A stretch of DNA of 64,000 nucleotides from a bacterium (GCA_029565675.1 JAKQNP010000032.1:248001-312000), one strand, 5' to 3'; counted from the first letter of the stretch, positions 1-10,063 are shown. The notes: generated by a model from the letters alone, not told the origin. Numbers and translations: made by a program.

Positions 1-1232
1 AGGGCCATCTGGATATGGTATGCGAAAAAAATTCGAACAAAAAGTTCGATTTCGACAAGGATCCAATCGAGGTGGTGATCGACGGCGAGTGGCTGAAAGC
101 CGATGGCACCACTCTTGGAGCAGACAATGGTGTCGGGGTTGCCGCAGCGCTGGCGATTCTTGAGGACAAATCCCTGGTGCACGGACCGATCGAAGCCATC
201 TTTACGATTGACGAAGAGCGCGGTCTGGTCGGTGCAATGAACCTTTCCAAGAAATGGCTGACCGGTCGTACGCTGATCAACCTGGACAGCGAAGATCTCG
301 GCGTTTTTTCCATCGGCTGTGCCGGCGGTGCGGATTCACACATCCATTTGCCGGTCCGCTTTCAGAAAGCGAAAGGCGATACGGTCCTGGAGATTCAAAT
401 CAGCGGTTTGCGCGGTGGCCACTCTGGAATCGATATCCAGGAAGGCCGCGGCAACGCCTTGAAAATCCTTAACCGCCTGCTCTACCAGATGAGTCAGATT
501 GTGCCTTTCGAACTGGCCTGTTTGGAAGGCGGCGATAAACACAACGCCATCCCGCGCGAAGCCAAAGTCCGCATCGTGTTGGACAAGCAACGAGTGAATG
601 CCGTCAAGAAATGGATCAGCAAAGCGAGCAAGGACATTCAAATCGAGTTCAATCCAGTAGAACAGAACATCCAAATTTCGGTTAAAGCGGTCAAAGGCGA
701 TGTGCCCAAAGTCATGCCCGGCACGGTTCAGAACAAGCTGATGGCTTTGCTTTTTGCGTTGCCGCACGGCCCATTGGCGATGAGCCGCAGCATTAAAGGC
801 CTGGTCGAAACCTCCAACAACGTTGCATCGGTCAAATGCGTGAACAATGAAATTCGGATTCATCTCAGCAGCCGAAGCTCCAATATGGCTGCTTTGAAAG
901 CGACTCGCGACAAGCTCGCAGCGATCGCCGGCATGGCACCCGCGACCATTGACCAACCTGATGGTTATCCGGGTTGGATGCCCAATCTCGAATCTGATGT
1001 GCTCAAAGTCGCCCTTAACACCTACAAGCAAGTAACCGGCAAAACGGCCAAATATGAAGCCATCCATGCCGGTCTTGAGTGCGGGCTGATCGGGGAAAAA
1101 TTTCCGGGCATGGATATGATTTCCATTGGTCCTACCCTGAAACACCCCCATTCTCCAGATGAACGCGTGCACATCGAATCGGTGAACATTTTCTACAAAC
1201 ATGTTTTAAAAATTTTGGAAGCCCTCGCCTAA
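1..1232 (+). CDS. pepD: Aminoacyl-histidine dipeptidase (PepD-like, M20C), 5' end cut by window
   Basis: Cytosolic metal-dependent dipeptidase that releases amino acids from short peptides. The reading frame is open to the left edge, with codons G-H-L-D-M-V-C-E-K-N from base 3, so the internal ATG at 15 is not the true start. About 80 N-terminal residues of the usual ~480 are missing. Visible metal and catalytic motifs of family M20 are HLDMVCEKN (first metal His and catalytic Asp), ADNGVGVAAA (bridging Asp), DEERGLVGA (general-base Glu pair), NLDSED and the C-terminal HSPDERV (last metal His). All are intact, so the protein should be active. A strong terminator follows at 1246. The family call is secure; the exact substrate range is not visible. 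Confidence 0.93.
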   Translation, partial: GHLDMVCEKNSNKKFDFDKDPIEVVIDGEWLKADGTTLGADNGVGVAAALAILEDKSLVHGPIEAIFTIDEERGLVGAMNLSKKWLTGRTLINLDSEDLGVFSIGCAGGADSHIHLPVRFQKAKGDTVLEIQISGLRGGHSGIDIQEGRGNALKILNRLLYQMSQIVPFELACLEGGDKHNAIPREAKVRIVLDKQRVNAVKKWISKASKDIQIEFNPVEQNIQISVKAVKGDVPKVMPGTVQNKLMALLFALPHGPLAMSRSIKGLVETSNNVASVKCVNNEIRIHLSSRSSNMAALKATRDKLAAIAGMAPATIDQPDGYPGWMPNLESDVLKVALNTYKQVTGKTAKYEAIHAGLECGLIGEKFPGMDMISIGPTLKHPHSPDERVHIESVNIFYKHVLKILEALA

Positions 1233-1245
1233 ATCAGCCCACATT

Positions 1246-1281
1246 GCTCCTGCGGCCATCACCAGCGCCGCAGGAGCTTTT
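1246..1281 (+). terminator. Rho-independent terminator after the dipeptidase
   Basis: An 11-bp perfect stem, GCTCCTGCGGC (1246-1256) with GCCGCAGGAGC (1267-1277), closes a 10-nt loop and is followed by TTTT. It lies 14 bases past the dipeptidase stop and separates that gene from the transporter genes downstream. Confidence 0.85.
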
Positions 1282-1408
1282 ACTTGTTTTGCCTCTGTGG
1301 TTCTGAAATTCCTGCTTGAAAAAACATTTACCCTTGACGGTCGAAAGTGTAACAAAGTCTTTTCCACCGCGTATCATGCAACAGAAGAACAAAGGAGGAT
1401 CCGTCTGC

Positions 1409-2512
1409 ATGGCCAAGATGAACAAAAAACGGTGGACATTGGTGGCAATCGCATTGCTGTTGGTTTTGCTCACTATCATCCTCACCCAGGTAAAAAACAA
1501 CAGATCTGAAAAAACCGGACCTGCGTCGGTCAAAGTGCAGCGGGCGACCATTGTGCAAAAGGCGCTGGCCATTGGTTCAATTGAACCCATTGACGAGATA
1601 GCGATCAAGTCAAAGATTTCCGGTGTGGTGGGCAAACTGTATGTCGAAGTCGGCGATCGTGTCCAGCAAGGCGCTGCCCTGCTCGAAGTCAAACCAGATC
1701 CAACCCCGCTGGAGCTGGCCGAGGCCAAGCGCGAAGTCGAAATGAGAAGCATCGAATTGGCAAACCTCAAGCGCGAGCTTGACCGCCAGCGCCAGCTGCA
1801 GGAACAAGGTCTGATCTCGGACCAACACTTTGAAAATCTTCGCACCCAATGTGAAGAGTCGGTGATCAAACATCGAATCGCTGCCGAACGGCTGGATCTA
1901 TTGGAGCGGGGAAAAGTCCGCATCGCCGGCACCCAGATCGAAAGCGTGATCAAAGCGCCGATCAGCGGCACGATTCTCGAAAGATCTGTCAATGTCGGTG
2001 ACCCCGTCGTTCCCTTGACCTCGTATCAAGCCGGAACCGAACTGATGAAAATGGCAGACATGCAACAGCTTGTTTTTTCAGGTACCATCGACGAGATCGA
2101 TGTGGGCAAAATTCACGAGGGCATGCCGGCCGAATTGCAGATCGGCGCCTTGCCGGGCAAGCTGATCAAGGGCACCGTCGAGCTGATTTCGCTGAAAGCA
2201 CAAAAAGAAAACAACATTACCGTCTTTCCGATAAAAATCCAAATCGACGACACAGGCGATGCGGTGTTGCGCGCCGGCTTTTCCGCCAACGCCCATATCA
2301 TCATCGCCAAAAAGGACAGCGTGCTCACCCTGCCGGAGCGGATGGTTACCTTTCGCCATGATTCGGCTTTTGTCCGCCTGGCCGATAAAGACGGATTAGC
2401 CAAAGAGCAGTCCATCGAAATCGGACTGAGCGATGCCATTCAAATTGAAATCTTGTCCGGTTTGCAGGAAGGACAAGAAGTTTTGGAAAAAGAGGTTAAA
2501 GAAATCATCTGA
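1409..2512 (+). CDS. Periplasmic adaptor of an efflux pump (MacA/HlyD family)
   Basis: Membrane-fusion protein of 367 residues that bridges an inner-membrane transporter and an outer-membrane duct. One N-terminal membrane anchor (about residues 8-26) is followed by a biotinyl-lipoyl half-motif (GVVGKLYVEVGDRVQQGAALLEV), an alpha-hairpin rich in E, K, R and L (EAKREVEMRSIELANLKREL), the second lipoyl half (IKAPISGTILERSVNVGDPV) and a beta-barrel. An in-frame ATG at 1316 exists, but AAAGGAGG at 1391-1398 sits ten bases before ATG 1409, which then opens directly with a basic-then-hydrophobic anchor, so 1409 is preferred. It precedes two FtsX-type permeases, a MacA-MacB-like arrangement. The exported substrate is unknown. 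Confidence 0.88.
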   Translation: MAKMNKKRWTLVAIALLLVLLTIILTQVKNNRSEKTGPASVKVQRATIVQKALAIGSIEPIDEIAIKSKISGVVGKLYVEVGDRVQQGAALLEVKPDPTPLELAEAKREVEMRSIELANLKRELDRQRQLQEQGLISDQHFENLRTQCEESVIKHRIAAERLDLLERGKVRIAGTQIESVIKAPISGTILERSVNVGDPVVPLTSYQAGTELMKMADMQQLVFSGTIDEIDVGKIHEGMPAELQIGALPGKLIKGTVELISLKAQKENNITVFPIKIQIDDTGDAVLRAGFSANAHIIIAKKDSVLTLPERMVTFRHDSAFVRLADKDGLAKEQSIEIGLSDAIQIEILSGLQEGQEVLEKEVKEII

Positions 2513-2571
2513 TCATTTGTTGGTGCACAACAGCTCGTCCCCAAAACACTTGGATAGAGGATTTTTGCCAA

Positions 2572-3816
2572 TTGACCTTATTGATCGACACGATTCATGA
2601 GATCCGGTCCTGCCTGCAGCAATACAAAACACGAACCCTTATGACCTTGTTCGGCCTTGTATGGGGGACCATCAGCCTGGTGGTTCTGTTGGCTTTTGGC
2701 TTTGGCTTAAAAGGGGCAATGAGCAAAAACATGCACGGCATGGGAGAAGGCCTTGTCATTCTGTTCGGCGGTCGTACGGGCATGCCGTTCGAAGGATTTA
2801 CCCGCGGCCGGGTGATCCAGTTTCGCGAAGAAGACGCTGCGCTTTTACAAAAAGAAATTGCCAATATCGCCACCATTACTCCCGAATACCGGCGCTGGAG
2901 TGTGCCGATCAGAAAGGACGACAAGGTTTTCAATGCCAATATCGGGGGAGTCGATGTTGCCTATGGCGAGATGCGCCATCAAATCCCACAACCCGGCGGG
3001 CGATGGATAGACAATCTGGATCTGAAAGAGCGGCGCCGCATTGCCTTTATCGGGGACAAGCTGAAAAATTTCCTCTTCGGCGAACAAGATCCTGCTGTTG
3101 GTAAAACCATTTTTATACAGGATTCCCCTTTTCTGATCATCGGGGTGTTGAAGAAAAAAGTACAAAACTATTCCTATGGCATGCGCGATGAAGAAAGCGT
3201 TTTCATCCCGTCTACGACCTTTCAATCCTTGTATGGTCACACCCATTTGAGCAACCTTGTCTATAAAATGCACGATCCCAATCTGACTGAAGCGACCAAA
3301 AAACAATTGTACCAGGTGTTGGGGAAAAAATACAAATTCGATCCCCGCGATGACCAGGCTTTTTCGATTTGGGATACTTCGGAGATGGACAAATTCATCT
3401 TTTATTTCACCCTGGGATTCAATTTGTTCATGGCGCTCATCGGTGCCATGACTTTGATGGTCGGAGGCATCGGACTGGCCAACATGATGTATGTTGCCGT
3501 ACAAGAGCGAACAAAAGAAATCGGTATCCGCAGAGCGGTCGGAGCGACCCGGCAAGCGATTCTATTGCAATTTCTGATGGAATCCTTGTTGATCGTTCTG
3601 ACAGGTGCAGCCATTGGCATTATCCTGTCTTTTCTTTTGATCAAAGCGATTGGCCTGCTGCCCTTTGAAGATTTTGTTGGCGATCCAAAGTTGTCCTGGC
3701 CAATCGCATTGGCTGCCGTTGCCTTGCTGAGCTCGATCGGACTGTTGGTGGGGTTTTTCCCGGCGCGTAAAGCCGCCAACAGTGAGATCATCGACTCGCT
3801 CCGCTATTCGAAATAG
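2572..3816 (+). CDS. ABC transporter permease, MacB/FtsX type (first of two)
   Basis: Inner-membrane permease of 414 residues with the MacB layout: one N-terminal helix (about 20-45), a large periplasmic core domain, then three C-terminal helices with the FtsX signature (VQERTKEIGIRRAVGAT) and the closing FPARKAANSEIIDSLRYSK. The start is TTG at 2572 with GAGG at 2557-2560; no ATG fits. It has no fused ATPase, unlike Escherichia coli MacB, so the nucleotide-binding subunit must be encoded elsewhere. It is 59 bases downstream of the adaptor and 46 bases upstream of a paralogous permease, probably in one operon. Confidence 0.88.
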   Translation: MTLLIDTIHEIRSCLQQYKTRTLMTLFGLVWGTISLVVLLAFGFGLKGAMSKNMHGMGEGLVILFGGRTGMPFEGFTRGRVIQFREEDAALLQKEIANIATITPEYRRWSVPIRKDDKVFNANIGGVDVAYGEMRHQIPQPGGRWIDNLDLKERRRIAFIGDKLKNFLFGEQDPAVGKTIFIQDSPFLIIGVLKKKVQNYSYGMRDEESVFIPSTTFQSLYGHTHLSNLVYKMHDPNLTEATKKQLYQVLGKKYKFDPRDDQAFSIWDTSEMDKFIFYFTLGFNLFMALIGAMTLMVGGIGLANMMYVAVQERTKEIGIRRAVGATRQAILLQFLMESLLIVLTGAAIGIILSFLLIKAIGLLPFEDFVGDPKLSWPIALAAVALLSSIGLLVGFFPARKAANSEIIDSLRYSK

Positions 3817-3862
3817 ACAGTCGATTTGCCGGGGTCTTGGGGGAAATTTGGGAGAGTTCAAC

Positions 3863-5110
3863 ATGCGCTGGACCATGTTGTTGCGCGAATTTATACAGGA
3901 TATCCGTCGGCAAAAACTCCGCGCTTTTTTGACCGTTTTTGCCATCACCTGGGGGACTTTAACAGTCATCCTGCTCATGGCATTTGGAGCCGGTCTTCAA
4001 TTCCGCATGCAGGAAGGTTTGCTCAACGCCGCCGATCGGGTGATTGTTCTCAACGGCGGACAGACCAGCCGCAAGTATCAGGGACTGCCGGTCGGCCGCT
4101 CGATTAACCTGGTCGAAGAAGATGTCGACCGGCTCAGGATGGCCATTCCGGAAATCGCCATGATCAGCCCACAAATCGGCCGCTGGGATGCTCAGCTGCG
4201 GCGGGGAAATAAAACCGCTTTAACATATATGGAAGGCGTTTATCCCAGTTTTGAAGCCATGCGCCGAATGTACCCGACCGGCGGCGGCCGCTTTCTCAAT
4301 GACCTCGATGTACACGAAAGACGTCGGGTGGTGTTTTTGGGTTGCGAAATTACCCGGGAATTGTTCGGCAACGACCAGCCGATTGGTGATCGAGTCGATA
4401 TCGATGGAGTGCCCTTTAAAGTCGTGGGGATCATGGGACCCAAAATGCAGACCTCGATGAACAATGGACCCGATACCCGCCGGGCAATCATTCCCTTTTC
4501 CACTTTTCAGAGTATTTATGGCAATCGTTATTTGCACTCCATCGCGATCAAACCCCAGAGCGATCACTATTCGGCCAGGATCAAGCGAGAACTGTATCGC
4601 ATTCTGGGAAAGAAATATCGCTTCGATCCCGAGGATGAAAAGACCTTGCAGATCTGGGATTACGACGAGTTCATCAAACAACAGGACAAAGTCTTTTTGG
4701 GCATCACGGTTTTTCTTGGCAGTCTGGGCATCATGACATTGGTCGTCGCCGGCGTCGGAGTGGCAAATATTATGTACGTCGTGGTCAAAGAACGCACGCA
4801 GGAAATCGGCGTCAAACGTGCGGTCGGCGCCAAAAGACGGGATATCATGGGCCAAGTCATTTTTGAGTCCCTGCTCTTTTCCGCCCTTGGTGGTCTGTCC
4901 GGAATGCTGCTGGCCAAAGCATTGATTGCACTGATTTGGTTGCTGCCGGCCGACCAAGGCGCCATGCAATTTCTGAGTCGACCGCTGATGGATTCAGCCG
5001 TGGTGTTGGTGGCAGCATCGGTGCTCGGCGCCATCGGACTCATCGCCGGTTATTTCCCTGCCCGGAAAGCCGCACATATCGATCCGGTTGATGCCCTGCG
5101 CTACGAATAA
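3863..5110 (+). CDS. ABC transporter permease, MacB/FtsX type (second of two)
   Basis: Paralogue of the preceding permease, 415 residues, with the same one-plus-three helix plan and a periplasmic MacB core. FtsX motif VKERTQEIGVKRAVGAKRRD and terminal PARKAAHIDPVDALRYE are clear. Both permeases share the N-terminal pattern FWGT/TWGT after the first basic stretch. An upstream in-frame ATG (3782) lies inside the previous gene; GGGAGAG at 3850-3856 supports ATG 3863. The two permeases probably form a heterodimer with the upstream adaptor. No ATP-binding protein is encoded next to them. Confidence 0.88.
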   Translation: MRWTMLLREFIQDIRRQKLRAFLTVFAITWGTLTVILLMAFGAGLQFRMQEGLLNAADRVIVLNGGQTSRKYQGLPVGRSINLVEEDVDRLRMAIPEIAMISPQIGRWDAQLRRGNKTALTYMEGVYPSFEAMRRMYPTGGGRFLNDLDVHERRRVVFLGCEITRELFGNDQPIGDRVDIDGVPFKVVGIMGPKMQTSMNNGPDTRRAIIPFSTFQSIYGNRYLHSIAIKPQSDHYSARIKRELYRILGKKYRFDPEDEKTLQIWDYDEFIKQQDKVFLGITVFLGSLGIMTLVVAGVGVANIMYVVVKERTQEIGVKRAVGAKRRDIMGQVIFESLLFSALGGLSGMLLAKALIALIWLLPADQGAMQFLSRPLMDSAVVLVAASVLGAIGLIAGYFPARKAAHIDPVDALRYE

Positions 5111-5290
5111 CGGCGGCCAACCGCGTCAGACAATCTTCGTTCCACCAAGCCAAATCTGCCAGCCTTCGCTTCCCTCTTTCGATCGTCTTTGCTTGCATGG
5201 CAGCCATAAAAGTGTTATGTTGATCTGAATTTGATTTTTGGCGTTTTGCATTCGAAGGCAATCGAACCCAGTTTGTTCGAGATTACACCC

Positions 5291-6412
5291 ATGCGATTTG
5301 TTTACACCCTGCTCCTTATTTTGCTTGCTGTTGGAAAACCAGTTGCGGATAACGTTCCATTTGAAAAGACAAAACCAGGCCATGATTTGCAGCAGCAAAT
5401 CGTTCCGCAACAGGTCATGGTCAAGCTTCGCTCCGGAACGCTAAAAAAGGCGTTTGTCCCTGCGGCTCTGCAATCGATCCAGAAGCGCTATTCAATCACC
5501 AGGATCGAACCCGTCTTCCCGGATCGTTTCCTCGTGCCGGGTGCTTCTGACTGGCGGATCTTGCATTATGCAGACAACCGAGATCCCCGAGATTTGGCTT
5601 CGCTATTGCACAGCTTGCCCGATATCGAGATCGCCGAACCGCGACGTCTTTATCCGCTGGTTGCGATTCCAAACGATTCTCTGTTCCCGCAGCAAATCCA
5701 CCTCGCGCAGATCTCGGCCCCGCAGGCATGGGATATCGCCAAGGCCGAACAGGGTAATGTGGTAATCGCCATTGTCGACGGCGGCACTGAACTGACGCAC
5801 CCGGATCTGCAGGCCAATCTTTGGTATAATCCCGGCGAGATCCCAGACAACGGCCTCGACGATGACCAAAACGGCTTTATCGACGACATTCATGGGTGGA
5901 ACTTTGCCAACGACAGCGGCGATCCATCGCCCTTGCCCAACCAGCCGGTAAACGGCTATCACGGCACCCACGTCGCCGGGCTTGCCTCTGCAGTAAGCCA
6001 CAACCGCATCGGCGTCTCTGGCAGCAGCTGGAATGCCAAATTGAGGATTATCAACGGTTCCTCGCCCACCAGCGATCGATCGATTTTACACGGATTGGCC
6101 GGCATTCTCTATGCCGCTGCGAATGGAGCACAAGTCATCAATTGCAGTTGGGGAGCCATCAGTTCACCGTCAGAATATGAAAAGTGGGCAATCGAGCAAG
6201 CCACTGCGCTGGGGGCAGTCGTGGTGGCTGCTGCGGGCATCAATCTGCTCAGCACCATAGACCGCAGTGGCTAGGGTTATGCCACCGGGACATCCATGGC
6301 AGCGCCTGTGGCGGCGGGGGTAGTGGCACTGGTAGCAGCGCAAAATCCGGATTGGAGCGGGCTGCAAGTCGGCAGCAGAGAATTGCTCCACAAAATCATT
6401 CTGCTGCCATGA
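5291..6412 (+). pseudogene. Subtilisin-like (S8) secreted serine protease, decayed
   Basis: A signal peptide from ATG 5291 (MRFVYTLLLILLAVGKPVA) leads into an S8 protease with the Asp motif IVDGGTELTHPDL, the His motif NGYHGTHVAGLASA and the oxyanion segment INCSWG. After VVVAAAG the sequence jumps straight to INLLSTIDRSG, then a TAG stop at 6272-6274. The same frame continues with GYATGTSMAAPVAAGVVAL, which holds the catalytic Ser, and ends at TGA 6410. In intact subtilases some 50-60 residues (AAAGN ... VAAPG) lie between these parts, so there is an internal deletion plus a nonsense codon, and the C-terminus is also cut short. A coding error in the assembly could explain the stop but not the deletion. 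Confidence 0.85.
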
Positions 6413-6608
6413 AGCAATTTTATCGATCTAAAAAGCCAATCTGCTGCTTTTTCTTTGCCTTTGTGAGCAAGAATCGCTATCATTGACAACATCCGTCGGC
6501 AAATAAAATCACAAGCACAAAGGCGCTCTGGCTCTGAATCAATCCAGATTGCCAAGAGAAAATGATTGCCAAAAACCTTTTGGTATAACACCAGCACAGG
6601 AAGATGAT

Positions 6609-7235
6609 ATGAATGGATTAAACATCATTCAGCACCCCCTCATCCAGCATAAATTGACTCTTTTGCGCGATAAAAAAACCGATCACATGGATTTTCGCCG
6701 TTTGACCAAAGAATTGACCGGATTCATGCTTTATGAAGTGATGAAGGATTATCCTTTGCAAGAGATCGAAATCGAAACGCCATTGGTCAAAACCAAAGGC
6801 CATATTTTGGCACGCGAAATCTCGCTGGTGCTGATTTTACGGGCCGGTCTGGGCATGGTCGATGGATTGCTGGAGTTGGTCTCCAACGCCCGCGTTGGCC
6901 ACATCGGCCTCTATCGGGACGAAAAGACGCTCAAACCGGTAGAATATTATGTCAAATTGCCCACCAACCTGCCGGAAACCGATGTCATCATCGCTGACCC
7001 GATGTTGGCAACCGGCGGTTCCGGAGCAAAAGCCGTAACCCTGGTCAAAAAAGCAGGTGCCAAAGACATCAAATTCGTCTGCATGGTCGCGGCTCCCGAA
7101 GGTGTGCAGGTCCTGCGCCGCGCCCATCCCGATGTGCCGATCTATACTGCAGCCCTGGATGACCAGCTCAACGATCATGGCTATATCTTGCCGGGGCTCG
7201 GTGATGCCGGGGATAGGCTGTTCGGCACCAAATAG
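6609..7235 (+). CDS. upp: Uracil phosphoribosyltransferase
   Basis: Pyrimidine salvage enzyme that makes UMP from uracil and PRPP in the cytosol. The 208-residue length matches the family. The PRPP-binding loop is [14 protein letters not shown], the '[15 protein letters not shown]' segment is typical of Upp, and the C-terminal uracil-binding stretch reads [13 protein letters not shown]. An upstream in-frame ATG at 6549 would add 20 residues not seen in the family; AGGAAG at 6598-6603 supports ATG 6609. Confidence 0.95.
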   Translation: MNGLNIIQHPLIQHKLTLLRDKKTDHMDFRRLTKELTGFMLYEVMKDYPLQEIEIETPLVKTKGHILAREISLVLILRAGLGMVDGLLELVSNARVGHIGLYRDEKTLKPVEYYVKLPTNLPETDVIIADPMLATGGSGAKAVTLVKKAGAKDIKFVCMVAAPEGVQVLRRAHPDVPIYTAALDDQLNDHGYILPGLGDAGDRLFGTK

Positions 7236-7308
7236 GACAAGGTCCTCCAGCTTTTCGCTCGAGCGGTTTCACCGGATAGAATCCACTTAAACAGAAAAGA
7301 CGACTGGC

Positions 7309-7902
7309 GTGAAACAGAACTGCAGAATCTCGATCGATGACTCGATCAAAGGATTGATCTTCGACTGCGATGGCACATTGGTCGACAATATGCCCCTGCA
7401 TTACCAGGCCTGGGTGGAAACTTTAACACCCTATCGCATCGAATTTCCGGAAGAACTCTTTTACCAGCTGGCGGGAGTGCCGGGCAAAGAATTGGTACGG
7501 CTGTTGGCCGAACGCAGCCACGTGACTGTGCAAACCGCCGAGCTTGTGCAGGAAAAGATTCGCCGTTACCTGCAACTTATGCCGCAAGCCAAACCCATCG
7601 AACCGGTAGTTGAAATCGTCAGGAAATATGCAGGTCTATTGCCGCTCGCAGTGGCAAGCGGTGGATATCTAGAAATAGTCGAAAAAACCATCGAACTGAT
7701 CGGCCTTGGTGGCTGTTTTTCAGCAATCGTGACGGCAAAAGATGTTGCCAACCACAAACCAGCGCCCGACACCTTTGTTGAAGCGGCAAGACGTCTGCAA
7801 GTGCCCTGCAAAGCATGCCTGGTATTCGAAGACGGTGATCTGGGATTGGAAGCTGCGCGACGAGCAGGCATGCGCAGTGTCGATATCCGTTGTTGGTTGT
7901 AG
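7309..7902 (+). CDS. HAD-superfamily phosphatase/phosphomutase, beta-phosphoglucomutase-like
   Basis: A 197-residue haloacid-dehalogenase enzyme with a helical cap. Motif I is FDCDGTLVD (nucleophile Asp and acid/base Asp), motif II VASGG, motif III Lys in ANHKPAPDTF, and motif IV FEDGDLGLEAARRAGM. The order and spacing match the beta-phosphoglucomutase/YqaB group, which acts on small sugar phosphates. The start is GTG at 7309; no better start lies before the motif I strand. A six-hairpin glycosidase follows, which fits a role in sugar metabolism, but the substrate cannot be read from sequence. Confidence 0.85.
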   Translation: MKQNCRISIDDSIKGLIFDCDGTLVDNMPLHYQAWVETLTPYRIEFPEELFYQLAGVPGKELVRLLAERSHVTVQTAELVQEKIRRYLQLMPQAKPIEPVVEIVRKYAGLLPLAVASGGYLEIVEKTIELIGLGGCFSAIVTAKDVANHKPAPDTFVEAARRLQVPCKACLVFEDGDLGLEAARRAGMRSVDIRCWL

Positions 7903-8014
7903 ATCTGAGGCGACAAGGCGATACTCTGCAAATACCAATACTTTCACGCTAATCACCCCGCACGCGCAGGCTGCAAACTGATAATCAAATCCAATACTCG
8001 ACTGGAACACAACT

Positions 8015-10063
8015 ATGGATTCTGCTGAACTTTGTTATAACGAGGATCTCCGCCGCAGTGTGGCGGATGCCAAAACAAATTTGGATGGTGCGCATTATTT
8101 TTTCCTTGGCAATGGCCACATCCAGGCCGGGGTGCAGATATGCCGGGGGAAAATCGGCACTCCCGTCGGTTTGCTGATTATGAATCCGGAAGTCTTTGGG
8201 CGCAAACAAAACTCCTTGACATTTGATCCGCGGCGCGGCATTGCAGCGACAGCGCTGCAGCTTGACTGCAATGGCAAAAAACAATCTCTGCAGAGATCGA
8301 GCATCGACAGCTGTTGGAAAAAAGAGATCAGGGTGCCGGTTGTACAGGTGCGTTGGAAAACCCGAACTTTGCACGTCGAGGAAGAGTTTTATTGTCCTGA
8401 TCTGGTGCAGGCTCGTCTGGTGCGGCGGGTGACCCTCTGCAACCGGTCGAAGGACCAATTCGGCTTGTGCATCAAGACCGGTGTACCCGGAAAAATGATC
8501 AACAGCTCGGTGGACTTGGCACCCGGCGCGATGACCACCCTGGGTTTTCAATACCTGTTGACTGCCGATAAGGTGGAGATCGAACTAACCGATCAATTGC
8601 ACATCTCCGCGCCAACAACGGCGTATTGGGAAAAAACAACGTCATTCCAATCAGACAATGACTTTATCAATCATCTCTTTAGATCGGCAGCCGTTCAAAT
8701 CACCAGCAACATGGCCGCCAATGGTCGGTTGGACGCGAGCATTTGGCAATACAACCTTGAATGGGTGCGGGATCAATCGTTTATTGCGATGGGATTGGTT
8801 CTTGCGGGGCAATTTGAGCGCGCCCGGGTGTTGCTGCAGCGGCTGTTGACTCACGCGGTCAGCCCGGAAGGCGACACCATCGATTCCGGCCAGCGCCGAG
8901 AGGCAGCAGACGTCGAGCTGGATCAAAACGGCGAACTGCTCACGGCAACAGCGCTGTACACGAACTGGACCGGCGACCTTTCGTTGCTGAAGGATAATTG
9001 GCCAACCATCGAACGAGTGGCAGATTTTCCCTTCCGCCCTGAATTCGTCCACCAGGAAAGCGGGATGCTGCACAACCGCCGTGAATATTGGGAGCGTTCG
9101 GCGTTGCACGGCGTCGAGGACGGTTTTGAACTGATGTATCAGATGTGGGTGAGCCGCGGCCTGCGCTGTGCATCTGAACTCGCCACACGACTTGGTCATG
9201 AGGAGACAGCGAAGCGGTGGCAAAAACGAGCTCAGGACTTGAAAACCACCATTCTCCAGCATCCGCGTTATGGCATGATCGACAGGGGCAGGTTGGTCAA
9301 AAGAAAAGGATTGGATGGCGAGGTACAGCACAACTTGCAGCCGGAGTCGATTGATATTTTACCGCCGGGAGTTCCCCTGTCTCAACCGATACCCCATCCG
9401 CTCAATCCGGACAGTTCAGCTGCTTTGCTGATCGCCTGGGAGGAGATCGACCCTCAGGATCTGTTGGCCCGGGAGACATTTGCGGATTTGGAAAAGTTGT
9501 GGAACCAGCGATGGTCTGGTGGGGGCTATGGCCGTTATCATATCGACAGCGAACCTGACTCGCCCGGGCCATGGCCATTTGCGAGTTTGTTCATCGCCCG
9601 CGCCTTGTGCCAGGCCAACCAACCTGCAGCGGTCTGGCGTGTGTTGCGTTGGCTGGAGAGGTTGCCCGGAGCCGAATCCGGTACCTTTTTCGAATTTTAT
9701 GGCAAACGACCGATTCCCCCTTGCCCGCAAGTCGGTTTTACTCCATGGACTTTTGCCGAAACCCTGCTGCTGTTGGTGTATCAGATCCTGGGCATCCGGA
9801 CGAATCCTGCGGGCGTGCAAATCCGACCGCGCTTGCTCACCGAGCTGGGAGAGATTAAGTGCAATCTGCGCATGGGTGGGTATAGTTTGAATTTGCGCAT
9901 TTCATCAAACCTGGATAAAGGCATGGTGATCGAGGTGGAAGGATCGACTTTTCGCCTGTTGCCAGACGGGGTTGAATTGCCGGCGCTTGTTCGGGATGTG
10001 ACAGTGCGGATGGCCGTTCCGGCGGGCACGGAACTGGATAAAGGTGGCGGCATGGACAAATGA
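8015..10063 (+). CDS. Six-hairpin (alpha/alpha barrel) glycoside hydrolase, GH15/amylo-glucosidase-like
   Basis: A 682-residue protein with no signal peptide, so probably cytosolic. An N-terminal beta-sandwich (1-225) precedes an (alpha/alpha)6 domain with characteristic motifs: WQYNLEWVRDQSFIAMGL (substrate-binding W-x-R-D), GVEDGFELMYQMW, SPGPWPFASLFIARA and PQVGFTPWTFAETLLLL. A short C-terminal beta domain follows. The architecture is shared by glucoamylases, amylo-alpha-1,6-glucosidases and GH65-type phosphorylases, so cleavage or phosphorolysis of alpha-glucosides is likely. Which family it belongs to cannot be settled by eye. It is the last gene before a 424-base gap. Confidence 0.72.
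   Translation: MDSAELCYNEDLRRSVADAKTNLDGAHYFFLGNGHIQAGVQICRGKIGTPVGLLIMNPEVFGRKQNSLTFDPRRGIAATALQLDCNGKKQSLQRSSIDSCWKKEIRVPVVQVRWKTRTLHVEEEFYCPDLVQARLVRRVTLCNRSKDQFGLCIKTGVPGKMINSSVDLAPGAMTTLGFQYLLTADKVEIELTDQLHISAPTTAYWEKTTSFQSDNDFINHLFRSAAVQITSNMAANGRLDASIWQYNLEWVRDQSFIAMGLVLAGQFERARVLLQRLLTHAVSPEGDTIDSGQRREAADVELDQNGELLTATALYTNWTGDLSLLKDNWPTIERVADFPFRPEFVHQESGMLHNRREYWERSALHGVEDGFELMYQMWVSRGLRCASELATRLGHEETAKRWQKRAQDLKTTILQHPRYGMIDRGRLVKRKGLDGEVQHNLQPESIDILPPGVPLSQPIPHPLNPDSSAALLIAWEEIDPQDLLARETFADLEKLWNQRWSGGGYGRYHIDSEPDSPGPWPFASLFIARALCQANQPAAVWRVLRWLERLPGAESGTFFEFYGKRPIPPCPQVGFTPWTFAETLLLLVYQILGIRTNPAGVQIRPRLLTELGEIKCNLRMGGYSLNLRISSNLDKGMVIEVEGSTFRLLPDGVELPALVRDVTVRMAVPAGTELDKGGGMDK

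Noticed and set aside
336-1202. 288-codon open frame on the - strand
   Set aside because: It mirrors the dipeptidase gene, which has intact M20 motifs; the - strand product is rich in F, H and D with no recognisable domain.
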